Assembly: GCA_023458855.1 (NCBI GenBank)
Contig: JAEWWQ010000339.1
Span: forward strand, 1-5,194
Source of the DNA: Bacillota bacterium
GTDB lineage: Bacteria; Bacillota; Clostridia; Lachnospirales; Lachnospiraceae
DNA: 5,194 bases
Reading direction: 5' to 3'
Below the pieces are notes generated by a model. That model was not told the DNA's origin and ran no database searches. It saw only the letters and a list, made by a program, of their open reading frames with translations. The position numbers were made by a program, and so were the translations under genes. The first letter of the stretch is position 1, and every line of letters begins with the position of its first letter. This document shows, in pieces, positions 4,993 through 5,194 of the stretch.

Positions 4993-5194
4993 TTGAAAAA
5001 GTGGAATTATGAATTCGACGTTCCTGAACAAAAGAAAGTAAGGATGATTGTTTCTACAGATTGTAAAAATGAAGCAGACGATCAGTTTGCATTGGCGCAT
5101 CATCTGATGACTCCTAAATTTATTGTAAAAGGTATTATTGGAGGTCATTTTAACTTAAATCCCCAGGAATATGGAGATGGACACACTGCACAGG
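4993..5194 (+). CDS. Nucleoside-hydrolase-like protein, N-terminal part (runs off the right edge)
   Basis: The visible 67 codons start at TTG, with AGGAG (4981-4985) seven bases upstream. The first in-frame ATG (5044) has no good SD and falls just before the core strand, so the TTG is preferred. Residues 18-54 read MIVSTDCKNEADDQFALAHH and continue through LMTPKFIVKGIIGGHFN. This is the first strand and metal-binding loop of the inosine-uridine nucleoside hydrolase superfamily, which cleaves N-glycosidic bonds of nucleosides or related ribosides using a bound calcium. The loop has D23, then five residues, then D29-D30. The NE-x-DD pattern resembles the Sde182/DUF1593-type nucleoside-hydrolase-like branch rather than the classical D-PGxDD loop. 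The substrate cannot be told from this fragment. Placement after a LacI-family gene suggests an inducible catabolic operon. Confidence 0.82.
   Translation, partial: MKKWNYEFDVPEQKKVRMIVSTDCKNEADDQFALAHHLMTPKFIVKGIIGGHFNLNPQEYGDGHTAQ

Overview
The window looks like a low-GC Firmicute, most likely a clostridial relative such as Lachnospiraceae. The reasons are AT-rich intergenic DNA, strong Shine-Dalgarno (SD) sites (AAGGAGG, AGGAG, GGGAG), TTG starts and the style of the regulators. The taxon is inferred from sequence character only.

Left part (1-2670, + strand): the 3' end of a 5-oxoproline (pyroglutamate) utilisation operon. Its order is [pxpB tail, off the left edge] - pxpC - YcsI/DUF1445 putative hydro-lyase - pxpA, matching the partners of the Bacillus subtilis ycsF-ycsG-ycsI-kipI-kipA cluster in a different order. 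PxpA, PxpB and PxpC together form the ATP-dependent 5-oxoprolinase that opens the 5-oxoproline ring to glutamate. The DUF1445 protein is a constant genomic partner related to part of the D-glutamate cyclase family. The least ordinary part is the 119-bp gap between pxpC and the DUF1445 gene. It holds two exact 29-bp copies of a GC-rich hairpin plus SD cassette, with a stem-loop between them whose CTCCC can pair with the SD of either copy.

Middle (2672-3361, - strand): an XRE-type helix-turn-helix regulator with a C-terminal GyrI-like effector-binding domain. It runs tail-to-tail into pxpA with one base between the stop codons. A 286-bp intergenic region follows, with a dyad near the xre start and a good sigma-A promoter for the next gene.

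Right part (3648-5194, + strand): a LacI/GalR-family regulator with an unusual hinge region, closed by a very long bidirectional terminator hairpin. An AT-rich promoter region with two perfect dyads follows. The window ends in the first 67 codons of a nucleoside-hydrolase-like gene that starts with TTG. This half probably begins a LacI-controlled sugar or nucleoside catabolic locus unrelated to the 5-oxoprolinase operon.

I found no tRNA, rRNA, CRISPR array, transposase or clear novel defence system. The twin-repeat leader before the DUF1445 gene is the best candidate for undescribed biology.
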